This document shows positions 34,711 through 42,737 of a stretch of 64,000 nt of DNA, piece after piece. Both the position numbers and the translations under genes were made by a program. Positions within the stretch are counted from its first letter, which is position 1. Every line of letters begins with the position of its first letter. Source of the DNA: Nissabacter sp. SGAir0207 (lineage in GTDB: Bacteria > Pseudomonadota > Gammaproteobacteria > Enterobacterales > Enterobacteriaceae); contig NZ_CP028035.1 in assembly GCF_005491205.1 (NCBI RefSeq), forward strand, positions 1,922,001-1,986,000, given 5' to 3'. The notes under the pieces were generated by a model. It worked only from the letters and a program-made list of their open reading frames with translations. It was not told the origin of the DNA and did no database searches.

Positions 34711-36258
34711 ATGGCGCTATCATTTCCCTTTGGCATTGCCCATCTTTGGGATGAATTATCCGTAATGCAGGCACGGGGCGGTTACTGGGTAAATGTGGAT
34801 ACCCAGGAAAATGCGCGCCAATTATGCCGGCAAGTGCTGCGGATGCAGCCGGAGAATAACCCTATCTCACTGATTTGTAGCGAAAATGACCCAGACGTGG
34901 TGATTGGTGAGCTGCCGGGCGCGGCCCTGCGCCGCCTGCCGTTATATACCTTCCCGGCAGAGGCAAAGGCATTACGCCACCTGCCGCGCGATCTGTGGAA
35001 AATAATCGCCCGCCGCCCATCACTGGTTATTATTTACTTCCCTGCCGCGCTGGCGCTGCAATTGCCAGCCGATGAGTGGGTGGAGTGGCTGAAACAATTG
35101 CGGCAGGTGATTAATAAGGCCGGTAGCACAGTTCTTATTATTTGCCACGGTACGGGAATAAATAAAATAAAAGGCCAGCTTATGTCACAACATCGCCTTT
35201 TATTTGGCTTTGCCTCCCTCGCCCATGAGGTGGAGAGACCGGCCTACCAAGTGGCATGGTGGGCGGCAGATCTCGGTATTATCACCAACCAATCCTTTAC
35301 CCTGCGGCCCCTGCCCGAAGGGGGCTGGACGCTGCATGAGGAGCAACAGATCGGCGGCCAGCACGGGGGCGACGAGGGGTGGTATCTGGCGGAGCGCAGT
35401 GTGCTGGAGGGCGCGCCGCCGCTCTCTTCCCAGTGGCAGCTATTTGATGACAACACGCTGCTGGCGCAACGGGGCGCGGTGCTACAGGCCGCCACGCTGA
35501 TCTTTGCCCTGCACAGCAATCAGGAAGTACCAGCGCTGGCGCGGGAGATCCACCAGGTACGCCGTCAGGGCGGCAATGGGCTGAAGATTGCGGTGCGGGA
35601 GATGACCTCCAGCCTGCGCTATACCGATGAAAAGCTGTTGCAGGCCAGCGGTGCCAATCTGGTGGTGCCGCACGCCGCTTCGCTCTCCGCCTTCCTGACC
35701 CTGTTGGAGGGCATTCAGGGCAGCCGCTACGCGCGCCCACTGCCGGATGACATCGACCGGCTGATCGCTGGGATGCGCCCGATGCAGGTGCGCGGGCCGA
35801 TGGCGCGCCTGCCGTTCTGCAATACGGTGGATACGCTGCTGGCGTCGAGCCTGCTGCCGGAGGATGCACGGGGCATTTTGCTCTCGCTGCGGCCGGTGCC
35901 GGGGCTGTTGCCGCGTCAGGCGCTATCGCTCTGCACCCTGCGGCGCGACGGCGATCTGGTGACGGTAGATGCCCATCACCTGCACCTGTTCCTCTCCAAC
36001 TGCCGACTGGCGGATCTGGAGATCGCGCTGCGCTCGGTCTTCCCGTTGCCCGTGACGGATGCCTTCACCAGCCGCCGCGAGTGGCATGAGGACACGGCGA
36101 TTCTGGAGCAGCTGCACCGCATCGCCCAGGACGCGCCCGACAGCGAGGAGCCACCCTTGCCGGTGACCGAGACCGACAGCGTGGCGGCCTCCGCGCCTGC
36201 GCCGGAGCGCCGCCTGCCCACGCCACTGACGCTGCCAATGGTGGAGGGAACGCCATGA
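34711..36258 (+). CDS. bcsE: BcsE, c-di-GMP-binding cellulose synthesis regulator
   Basis: A 515-residue cytosolic protein (E. coli 523) with an N-terminal RecA-like inactive NTPase region (PSLVIIYFPAAL, GSTVLIICHGTG) and a C-terminal degenerate GGDEF domain. The c-di-GMP-binding I-site R412-D-G-D415 sits in TLRRDGDLVTVDAHH, as in characterised BcsE. It recruits BcsR/Q and promotes maximal cellulose output. It heads bcsEFG and overlaps bcsF by ATGA. Confidence 0.94.
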   Translation: MALSFPFGIAHLWDELSVMQARGGYWVNVDTQENARQLCRQVLRMQPENNPISLICSENDPDVVIGELPGAALRRLPLYTFPAEAKALRHLPRDLWKIIARRPSLVIIYFPAALALQLPADEWVEWLKQLRQVINKAGSTVLIICHGTGINKIKGQLMSQHRLLFGFASLAHEVERPAYQVAWWAADLGIITNQSFTLRPLPEGGWTLHEEQQIGGQHGGDEGWYLAERSVLEGAPPLSSQWQLFDDNTLLAQRGAVLQAATLIFALHSNQEVPALAREIHQVRRQGGNGLKIAVREMTSSLRYTDEKLLQASGANLVVPHAASLSAFLTLLEGIQGSRYARPLPDDIDRLIAGMRPMQVRGPMARLPFCNTVDTLLASSLLPEDARGILLSLRPVPGLLPRQALSLCTLRRDGDLVTVDAHHLHLFLSNCRLADLEIALRSVFPLPVTDAFTSRREWHEDTAILEQLHRIAQDAPDSEEPPLPVTETDSVAASAPAPERRLPTPLTLPMVEGTP

Positions 36259-36440
36259 GTGACCTGCTTCAGGTGGCGCTGATCGCCGCCATTCTATTTT
36301 TTATCCTTGGTTGGCTGGCGTGCCGCAGCCTGCCCGCCCTTTGGCGCCGCTTTCAGGCCCGACTCTTCCCCACCCGCTACCTAAAATCGGCTGGCGTGTG
36401 GGTGCGTAATGGAACCAGCAAAGAGAAACGAACCCCATGA
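36255..36440 (+). CDS. bcsF: BcsF, small membrane subunit
   Basis: 61 residues, one membrane helix (LLQVALIAAILFFILGWLACRSLPALW) followed by a basic tail. It matches the size (63) and layout of E. coli BcsF, which bridges BcsE and BcsG in the pEtN-cellulose pathway. ATGA overlaps at both ends couple it to bcsE and bcsG. Confidence 0.93.
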   Translation: MSDLLQVALIAAILFFILGWLACRSLPALWRRFQARLFPTRYLKSAGVWVRNGTSKEKRTP

Positions 36441-38113
36441 GCGAACACCTCTCCGCGCGGCAGACGCCCGCCGACCGCCCCTCACTCTGGCGTCACTGGC
36501 GCGGGCTGGGCGCGTGGAACTACTACTACCTGCTGAAATTCGCCCTGCTGTGGCATGGCTACCTGAACTTTGACCTGATCAGCAACCTGATCTTCGTGGC
36601 GTTCCTGCTCTGCCCGCTGCCCTCGGCGCGGCTGCACCGGATACGCATGTGGGTGGCGATCCCGATTGGGCTGGGGCTGTTCTACCACGACACCTGGCTG
36701 CCAAGTTACCAGTCCATCCTGTCGGAGGGATCGCAGGTCGCCGGTTTCTCGCCCGCCTACCTGCTCGATCTGGCCAACCGCTTTATCAACTGGCAGTGGG
36801 TGGGCATCGCCTTCGCCATGCTGGTGGCTTACCTGTTTGTGTCGCAGTGGATCCGTGTGACCACCTTTACGCTGGTGGCGCTGGTCTGGCTGACCGCGGT
36901 GCAGGTGCTGCCGGAGCGGGTCACCAGTGCCGCGCCCAATGCCGCCGTGGTGACCACCGCCCCGGCGGGCGGCGCGCCTGCGGTAGGTGCCGGGGCAGCA
37001 CCGGGTGCCGCGGGTGCCGGGCCAGCGCAGACCCTGCCGCCGACCAATGCCAACCTGACCGCCTACCTCAACCAGTTCTACGATCAGGAGCGCTCGCGCG
37101 CCACCAGCTTCCCGGCCCAGTTGCCAGCGGATGCCCAACCGTTTGACGTGCTGGTGATCAACATCTGCTCGCTGGCCTGGGCAGACATGCAGGCAGTGGG
37201 TCAGGACAGCTCGCCCTTCTGGTCGCGGTTTGACATCAAGTTCGACAACTTCAACTCCGCCACCGCCTACAGCGGCCCGGCTTCCATCCGCCTGCTGCGC
37301 GCCAGCTGCGGCCAGCCATCGCACCACGATCTCTACCAACCAGCCGGCCAGCAGTGCTACCTGTTCGACAATCTGGCGAAACTGGGCTTCACCTCCCAGC
37401 TGATGATGGACCACTCCGGGGTGTTTGGCGGCTACATCGATGATCTGCGCAAAGAGGCCAACATGCAGGCACCGTTGATGTCGCAACAGGGCATCGGCCA
37501 TGAGATGACCTCCTTTGACGGCGAGCCGATCTACAACGATCTGGAGATCCTTAACCGCTGGCTGAACACCAAGCAGGAGACGCCGCGCAGCGCTACCTTC
37601 TTCAACCTGATTGCGCTGCACGACGGCAACCGCTTCATTGGCGAGAACAAATCTGCCGACTACAAAACCCGCGCCACCACCCTGCTCAACCAGCTCAACA
37701 CCTTCTTTGACGAGCTGGAGAAGTCCGGGCGCAAGGTGATGGTGGTGTTTGTGCCGGAGCATGGTGCGGCGGTGACCGGCGACAAGATGCAGATGTCTGG
37801 CCTGCGTGACATCCCCAGCCCGAGCATCACCCACATCCCGGCGGGCATCCGCTTCTTCGGGATGCAGGCCCCGCACCAGAGCACGCCGCTGACCATCACG
37901 GCGCCGAGCAGCTACCTGGCGGTGTCGGAGCTGGTGGCGCGCTCGGTGGATGGCAAAGTCTTCACCGCGCCGACCGTGGACTGGTCAACGCTGGCGCAGA
38001 ACCTGCCGCAAACGGCGGTGGTCTCCGAAAACGCCAACGCCATCGTGATGCAGTACCAAGGCAAGCCCTACATCCGCCTCAACGGCGGCGACTGGGTACC
38101 CTATCCACAGTGA
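36437..38113 (+). CDS. bcsG: BcsG, cellulose phosphoethanolamine transferase
   Basis: A 558-residue inner-membrane enzyme (E. coli 559). Four to five N-terminal membrane helices are followed by an Ala/Gly/Pro-rich linker (~170-200) and a periplasmic alkaline-phosphatase-fold domain with VLVINICSLAW (metal-site strand), the nucleophile region IRLLRASCGQPSHHDLY and the metal ligands in VFVPEHGAAVTGD. It transfers phosphoethanolamine from phosphatidylethanolamine to cellulose. Its presence predicts modified cellulose. An intrinsic terminator follows 10 bases later. Confidence 0.95.
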   Translation: MSEHLSARQTPADRPSLWRHWRGLGAWNYYYLLKFALLWHGYLNFDLISNLIFVAFLLCPLPSARLHRIRMWVAIPIGLGLFYHDTWLPSYQSILSEGSQVAGFSPAYLLDLANRFINWQWVGIAFAMLVAYLFVSQWIRVTTFTLVALVWLTAVQVLPERVTSAAPNAAVVTTAPAGGAPAVGAGAAPGAAGAGPAQTLPPTNANLTAYLNQFYDQERSRATSFPAQLPADAQPFDVLVINICSLAWADMQAVGQDSSPFWSRFDIKFDNFNSATAYSGPASIRLLRASCGQPSHHDLYQPAGQQCYLFDNLAKLGFTSQLMMDHSGVFGGYIDDLRKEANMQAPLMSQQGIGHEMTSFDGEPIYNDLEILNRWLNTKQETPRSATFFNLIALHDGNRFIGENKSADYKTRATTLLNQLNTFFDELEKSGRKVMVVFVPEHGAAVTGDKMQMSGLRDIPSPSITHIPAGIRFFGMQAPHQSTPLTITAPSSYLAVSELVARSVDGKVFTAPTVDWSTLAQNLPQTAVVSENANAIVMQYQGKPYIRLNGGDWVPYPQ

Positions 38114-38123
38114 CGTTTCAGCC

Positions 38124-38159
38124 CACAAAAAAGCCGGCGGATGCCGGCTTTTTTTATGC
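38124..38159 (+). terminator. Terminator of bcsEFG (copy 1 of a 36-bp repeat)
   Basis: AAAAAAGCCGGC-GGAT-GCCGGC followed by seven T. The same 36 bases recur exactly at 38396-38431. Confidence 0.92.
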
Positions 38160-38207
38160 CTACCCTCTGGCAGAATAGGCACTGTGGTAAAGAATAGGAG
38201 CGTCATC

Positions 38208-38393
38208 ATGAGATCAAGAGAAGAGCTTTTGCAGTCGCTTTCTCCAGAAATGCAGGCCAACTATAAAAATAGCCAGCATGAATTGCAGACATTGAGTGCG
38301 GCAATGCGCCATGTCAATGAGCCCGCTGAGCCGGTTCTGGCAGGAAAGGAGCGCGTAGCTGAAGACCCCATTCACCATCGGCGTTATGCCTGA
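38208..38393 (+). CDS. Small soluble protein of unknown function
   Basis: 61 residues beginning MRSREELLQSLSPEMQANYK, highly charged with no membrane segment. AGGAG lies seven bases before the ATG at 38208; the frame's upstream GTG/ATG at 38184 has no such signal. I do not recognise a family. It sits between two identical copies of the same terminator and is convergent with the small minus-strand gene 38426-38581. Confidence 0.6.
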   Translation: MRSREELLQSLSPEMQANYKNSQHELQTLSAAMRHVNEPAEPVLAGKERVAEDPIHHRRYA

Positions 38394-38395
38394 CA

Positions 38396-38431
38396 CACAA
38401 AAAAGCCGGCGGATGCCGGCTTTTTTTATGC
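38396..38431. terminator. Bidirectional terminator (copy 2 of the 36-bp repeat)
   Basis: Identical to 38124-38159. With an A-run on one side and a T-run on the other, it can stop both the plus-strand gene ending at 38393 and the minus-strand gene ending at 38426. Confidence 0.88.
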
Positions 38432-38581
38432 TTGGGAGAACAGTGCAGCAATCTCCTCCTTGCCCAGTTCATTGAATTCATCCGGAACACGCATATCCCG
38501 CATAAATCCCAAACGTGGGCGCGTGTGGGTTGGCTGGGTCACAGGGCGGGAATGCTTATTGGCTGAACGTCTTTTTTTCAT
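38426..38581 (-). CDS. Small protein resembling the C-terminal tail of Phd-type antitoxins
   Basis: 51 residues beginning MKKRRSANKHSRPV and ending RLGFMRDMRVPDEFNELGKE plus EIAALFSQA. The second half follows the toxin-wrapping tail pattern of Phd/YefM-like antitoxins (a short basic strand, then P-D-D/E-F, then an acidic helix ending EI..LF). The basic N terminus has no recognisable DNA-binding fold. AAGGGA precedes the ATG at 38581. No toxin gene is adjacent, so it could be an orphan antitoxin, a remnant, or unrelated. The function is a guess; the coding call is better supported. Confidence 0.5.
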   Translation of the reverse strand: MKKRRSANKHSRPVTQPTHTRPRLGFMRDMRVPDEFNELGKEEIAALFSQA

Positions 38582-38670
38582 ACTTGTCCCTTAATTTCCG
38601 AAAAAAATCAATTTCCTGCCGCGCGCAAGCCAGGTCAATTTATCTTTATCACACCCACACTTCACGCCCC

Positions 38671-39759
38671 CTACACATCCCGTGCGGCGAGGCTGTCAAC
38701 GCGGGCGATGGCTTCGTGCAACTGGCCCACGTCGATGCTAAAGGGCATGTTCGCCATGTCTGAGGAGAGCACCGCGCGTTGCAGGATGTGCTGCAACTGT
38801 GCTGGCTCCAGATCCGGGGCGATCTCTGTGAGCTGTACCGGGATGGCGCAGGCGCGTGCCAGTGCAATCGCGGCCAGTAGCTCCTCATCGGGGCGCTGCT
38901 CCAGCGCCAGCAGGCAGAGGTTGCCGTAGCCCACCAGCAGGCCGTGCGCCACGTGGCGGGTCAGCGGGCAGCCGGTGAATCCCTCATAGAGGGCGTGGGC
39001 CGCGCCGGTGTGGCCGCCGTTGCTCATCACCGAGGTCAGCCCGGCGTAGAGAAACACCGCGTCCAGCACCTGCTCCAGCGCGGCGTTCGCCTGCCCGGCG
39101 CGTACCGCGTGGCAGGCCGCCTCGCCGTGCGTCACAATCAGTGAGCGGCAGAGCGCGCTGTTGGTGCGCACCACCGCCGCCAGCCCCTGACGCGTCGGGT
39201 CGCCGCTGATGGCGCGAAACTCATACCACTTCGCCAGCGTGTCGCCCAATCCGGCGGCAAAGCCGGTCAGCGGCGTGCGCGCCAGAATGTCCGCGTCAAT
39301 CACCGCGGCCGCTGGCCCCTCCGGCAGCGCCAGCATGTCGCGGTACTGGCCATCATCATGGTAGCGGAAGGCCATCGGCGTCACGGCCGCGCAGGTGGAG
39401 GCGACGGTCGGCAGCGTCACCACTGGCACCTGGCACTGCGCCGCCGCGGCCTTGGCGGTGTCCAGCGCCCGGCCACCGCCGGCCGCCACCAGCACCTCCA
39501 CTCCCTGCCGCGCCAGCAGGTCGGCCAGCCGGCGGATCTGCGTCTCGCTGCACTCGCCGCCATACCACTCACTGCCAAGGTAACAGAGCGCGCTCTCCTC
39601 CAGTTGCCGCGCCACCAGCGGCTCGGCAAAGGCCAGCGCCCGTTTGCCGCCCACCAACAGCGCGCGCTGGCCGAGCCGCCCGCACATTCGCCCAAGATGG
39701 GCAATCGCCCCGCGCCCACGCAGGACGCTGGCAGGAAAAACCAACCGGTGTGTATACAT
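38671..39759 (-). CDS. HcxA/YbdH-like iron/zinc-type dehydrogenase (GldA family)
   Basis: A 362-residue NAD(P)-dependent dehydrogenase of the glycerol dehydrogenase-like group, the same length as E. coli YbdH/HcxA, which reduces 2-oxoacids such as 2-oxobutanoate. It shows GGGRALDTAKA for nucleotide binding, PTVASTCAAVTPMA, GLGDTLAKWYE (first metal ligands) and HALYEGF...HGLLVGYG with metal-binding His residues. The start at 39759 gives the family N terminus MYTHRLVFPASV; an in-frame ATG at 39780 is less likely. Substrate is not determinable here. Confidence 0.82.
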   Translation of the reverse strand: MYTHRLVFPASVLRGRGAIAHLGRMCGRLGQRALLVGGKRALAFAEPLVARQLEESALCYLGSEWYGGECSETQIRRLADLLARQGVEVLVAAGGGRALDTAKAAAAQCQVPVVTLPTVASTCAAVTPMAFRYHDDGQYRDMLALPEGPAAAVIDADILARTPLTGFAAGLGDTLAKWYEFRAISGDPTRQGLAAVVRTNSALCRSLIVTHGEAACHAVRAGQANAALEQVLDAVFLYAGLTSVMSNGGHTGAAHALYEGFTGCPLTRHVAHGLLVGYGNLCLLALEQRPDEELLAAIALARACAIPVQLTEIAPDLEPAQLQHILQRAVLSSDMANMPFSIDVGQLHEAIARVDSLAARDV

Positions 39760-39899
39760 AGGCTTCGCCTTGCGTAACAAGAGTGCCGGATAAGTATGGC
39801 GGAAAAGCAGCGGGGGCTACGGAGGGCGTGCCGATTTTGTGAGGCGGGGCGGATCGCGCGCGGGGAAACAAAAGGCCGCGCCAGGCGCGGCGCGTCAGG

Positions 39900-40499
39900 T
39901 CACTTGAAGATACGGAAACGTTGCTCATCCGGCATGAAGGTCTTCTCGCCCGGCGGCTGGACGATGTTGCCGAACGGCATCTGGGCGCGCAGCCGCCAGC
40001 TCTCCGGCAGCTCCCAGCGCTGCTGCACCGCCTCATCAATCAGCGGGTTGTAGTGTTGCAGCGAGGCACCGATCTGCACCTGCGCCAGCGTCGACCAGAC
40101 GGAGAACTGGGCGATGCCGGTAGAGTGTTCCGACCAGACCGGAAAGTTATCGGCGTAGAGCGCGTACTGTTTCTGCAACTCCTCCACCACCTGGGTATCC
40201 TCATAGAACAGTACGGTGCCGGCGCCCGCGGCAAAAGCATTGATCTTGTTCTCGGTGCTGAAAAAGGCGTCTGGCGGCACAATCTCGCGCAGTGATTGCA
40301 TGACAATCTCCCAGAACGCCTGATGCTGCTCATCAAAAAGGATCACCACCCGCGAACTCTGTGAATTGAACGCTGAGGGGCTGAGTTTTACCGCCGAGGT
40401 CACCAGCTCAATCACCTCCTCCTGGGAACGCGGCAGCTCATTGCCCAGCGCATAGATGCTGCGCCGGGGGGTGATGGCTTCGAGAAACGCATTACTCAT
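39900..40499 (-). CDS. Nitroreductase-family oxidoreductase
   Basis: A 199-residue FMN-dependent nitroreductase-fold protein, close in pattern to the Frm2/YdgI-like group: RRSIYALGNELPRSQEEVIEL, SPSAFNSQSSRVVIL and STLAQVQIGASLQHYNPL, with a C-terminal PFGNIVQPPGEK. Likely acts on nitroaromatic or quinone-type electrophiles in the cytosol. The ATG at 40499 has AGGAG six bases upstream; the extension to 40583 is not family-like. Confidence 0.87.
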   Translation of the reverse strand: MSNAFLEAITPRRSIYALGNELPRSQEEVIELVTSAVKLSPSAFNSQSSRVVILFDEQHQAFWEIVMQSLREIVPPDAFFSTENKINAFAAGAGTVLFYEDTQVVEELQKQYALYADNFPVWSEHSTGIAQFSVWSTLAQVQIGASLQHYNPLIDEAVQQRWELPESWRLRAQMPFGNIVQPPGEKTFMPDEQRFRIFK

Positions 40500-40802
40500 G
40501 TGTGGCTCCTGTCTGAAAAGGGGTACCGCCATTGCGCCAAGGGGGCGCACACCAAAGTATGGGTGAAATCCGGCATTTGCCAAACCGCCGTGTCGCGCCC
40601 CACCCCTGCGCCGCTACAGCTATTCTGATTCTGGCGGGAAAATGGCCCCGGCTTTCAACCGCCTGCCCGGCCCGTCGCCCGTGCCACGCACACCCGGTTT
40701 ACTTCGCCCAAAAATTGACCAACACTTAAGCGAAAAGGCACGACATCCGCGCGCCAAGGTGCGGATTGCCGCTCAACCACCCGTCCCAGTGGGGGATGCA
40801 CC
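40500..40802. promoter_or_regulatory. Divergent intergenic region, nitroreductase / hydrolase
   Basis: About 300 bases between divergent genes. It contains a GGGGG Shine-Dalgarno for the gene at 40803. No specific operators were recognised; the overlapping frames have no family character. Confidence 0.4.
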
Positions 40803-41585
40803 ATGTCCTACTATCAAGATCTCGACTGCATTCTGGCAGAAACCGCCTATCCCGGCCCCCTCCAGCAGCATGACCACTCGGTTGCCGTCAAACGGCTTCA
40901 AGAGTGGCTCACCTTCCACCAGTATGGTCTGGTGATTGACGGCGACTACGGCCCCGCCACCCATCAGGCCCTGACGCGCTTTCGCCAGCACGCTGGCCTG
41001 CCCACCGACGGCCCAGTGAGCCTCGAAGATTGGCAGCAGCTGGTGCTCCCGATGACCGAGGCCCTACAGTGCCCGCCGCCGGATACCACCCTGCCGGAGA
41101 CGGTGCTGAAAATTGCCCTCCAGCATCTGCGCCCGCACCCGGTGGAGCTGGGCGGCGAGAACCGTGGCCCCTGGGTGCGGCTCTACTGCAACGGCCAGGA
41201 GGGCAAAGAGATGCTCTGGTGCGCGGGCTTCGTCAGCTTCGTGTTGAAACAGGCGTGCGCGGTACAGGGGGTGGAGTTGCCACTGCCGGGGTCGTTGAGC
41301 TGTGATACGTTGGCACAGCAAGCGAAACAGCGCGGGCGCTTTGTCTTCGGCGGCGACATTGACAGCGGCAACTCGCCGTGGAGCGATCTGGACATCGCCT
41401 GGATCTTCCTGTGGCGCGGCAAAAACGCCGATGACTGGACGCACACCGGCATCGGCTTTGAGGGGGTGGATCACACCTTCCGCACCGTGGAGGGCAACAC
41501 CAACCACGAGGGGTTTACCAACGGCTATGAGGTCTGCTCGCGGGATCGCGCTGTTATCCATTGCGACTTCATCAGTTTACGCTGA
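40803..41585 (+). CDS. Peptidoglycan-binding + CHAP-like cysteine hydrolase, candidate secreted effector
   Basis: A 260-residue two-domain protein. Residues ~25-80 form a PG_binding_1 domain (VAVKRLQEWLTFHQYGLVIDG, YGPATHQALTRFRQHAGL). Residues ~100-255 form a CHAP/TIGR02594-like hydrolase with a plausible triad C140 (LWCAGFVSF), H214 (DWTHTGIGF) and N232 (VEGNTNHEG). It has no signal peptide, so export would need a specialised system, or it acts in lysis. Two AT-rich genes follow at 41 and 13 bases: a triple-pass membrane protein and a secreted protein. This is an arrangement expected for an amidase effector with immunity factors. Its GC content is host-like, in contrast with the two genes after it. 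Confidence 0.75.
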   Translation: MSYYQDLDCILAETAYPGPLQQHDHSVAVKRLQEWLTFHQYGLVIDGDYGPATHQALTRFRQHAGLPTDGPVSLEDWQQLVLPMTEALQCPPPDTTLPETVLKIALQHLRPHPVELGGENRGPWVRLYCNGQEGKEMLWCAGFVSFVLKQACAVQGVELPLPGSLSCDTLAQQAKQRGRFVFGGDIDSGNSPWSDLDIAWIFLWRGKNADDWTHTGIGFEGVDHTFRTVEGNTNHEGFTNGYEVCSRDRAVIHCDFISLR

Positions 41586-41626
41586 GTGCTCATAATGCTT
41601 CGGCCTGATAGGCCGGGAGAAAGATC

Positions 41627-42109
41627 ATGTCTGAACAACCTCTTTGGCAGCAAAAAATATGGCTTTGCATGACAATAGGATTAGGGATAATTACATTAAG
41701 CATGATTGGTTTAATTGGTTTTATTTCATATAAAACACTCGACAGAGTTTTCTCTTTGAGAACTGAAGATATGAAATTTTTTGTGGCAGGGATCGGGATA
41801 ATTATTACATCTCTTATTAAGCTTCTATCTATCCTAATCGGCGGAGCTATTGTCTTTGGCGGGCTTGCTATCTCATTCCATACACATGACAAAATCACAA
41901 CCTTAACAGGAGATGTCAATGATGAAAAAACACCAAAGATAGGTGCAAACATATCAACCTACTCACCGGGCATTGTAGGGATTATTATCGGGGGAGTTAT
42001 TATAGTTAGCACCATTTATAAAGAGAACAGGATTAACTATGAACCTACAACCTCACAATCAACAGGAAATTCCTTTGATTTTAGCATGCCCCCTCCTCCT
42101 AAAAAATAG
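41627..42109 (+). CDS. Three-pass membrane protein, AT-rich, candidate immunity factor
   Basis: 160 residues with three hydrophobic helices (about 12-34, 47-80 and 113-130; GIVGIIIGGVIIVSTIY is the last) and a Pro-rich tail FDFSMPPPPKK. I recognise no family. GGGAGAAAGATC precedes the ATG. Base composition drops abruptly relative to the upstream gene, indicating separate origin. Position between the hydrolase and a secreted Cys-containing protein suggests a role in protecting against, or exporting, the hydrolase; this is inference. Confidence 0.65.
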   Translation: MSEQPLWQQKIWLCMTIGLGIITLSMIGLIGFISYKTLDRVFSLRTEDMKFFVAGIGIIITSLIKLLSILIGGAIVFGGLAISFHTHDKITTLTGDVNDEKTPKIGANISTYSPGIVGIIIGGVIIVSTIYKENRINYEPTTSQSTGNSFDFSMPPPPKK

Positions 42110-42122
42110 AGGTGTATAACAA

Positions 42123-42674
42123 ATGAAATCAACACGCAAGCTCACAAAAAAATCATTAGTATTTCAGTTAATTTTAACGCTCACAGCATTGCCAGCCTAT
42201 TCTAAAGCTGCCTCTAATACGGAAAGCAAAATAAGCTGTGATTTATCACGCGGCCAATACATAGATATATATGCAGCAATCAAAACAGATTTAGAAAAAT
42301 GCAGAATCGATAACGCAATAATAGGCATGAATGAATTTAAAGAAGTTTATAATAAAACAGAAACGTGTAAAGAACTAATAGAGCTTAACGCTTTTATAGA
42401 AAATGCGAAAAGAATATTAGAACAAAACAAAAAGGAAACTTGCTATGCTAAAAAAATCTATACCGAACCCAATTCATCAGTCACAATTATATTCAAAACA
42501 CCCATGGACGAGGATAGAATATACAATTTAAACCTCCCAAATGTTATTCCTGAAATTAGTGACATTAAAAACAAACAAACCATAACCACAAATAATAGAG
42601 AACACATTATAGATTCAAAAAAACCCGGTTTAGAAAAAAATTTGGAATTACCTATCCAAAATAACCATAACTAA
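42123..42674 (+). CDS. Secreted AT-rich protein, candidate periplasmic immunity factor
   Basis: 183 residues with a signal peptide (basic start, then LVFQLILTLTALPAYSKAA), a helical middle containing four cysteines after the signal (SCDLSRGQY, EKCRID, ETCKEL, ETCYAK) that could form two disulphides, and a Lys/Asn-rich C terminus. No family recognised. It starts 13 bases after the previous stop, with GAGGTGTATAACAA upstream. It has the lowest GC of any gene in the window. As a periplasmic partner it is the most natural candidate inhibitor of the peptidoglycan hydrolase at 40803. Confidence 0.65.
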   Translation: MKSTRKLTKKSLVFQLILTLTALPAYSKAASNTESKISCDLSRGQYIDIYAAIKTDLEKCRIDNAIIGMNEFKEVYNKTETCKELIELNAFIENAKRILEQNKKETCYAKKIYTEPNSSVTIIFKTPMDEDRIYNLNLPNVIPEISDIKNKQTITTNNREHIIDSKKPGLEKNLELPIQNNHN

Positions 42675-42690
42675 TCCGCATGCAAAGTAT

Positions 42691-42717
42691 AAAAAAAGGG
42701 CGCACGCTGCGCCCTTT
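42691..42717 (-). terminator. Terminator of the RND efflux operon
   Basis: AAAGGGCGCA / TGCGCCCTTT stem; read on the minus strand it ends in a seven-T run. It may also stop the plus-strand trio. Confidence 0.85.
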
Positions 42718-42737
42718 GGGATGTGGGAGGGGAAAAC

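Noticed and set aside
38515..38763. An 82-codon plus-strand frame overlapping the small antitoxin-like gene and the dehydrogenase end
   Set aside because: No family resemblance and no Shine-Dalgarno; covered by better-supported genes on the other strand.
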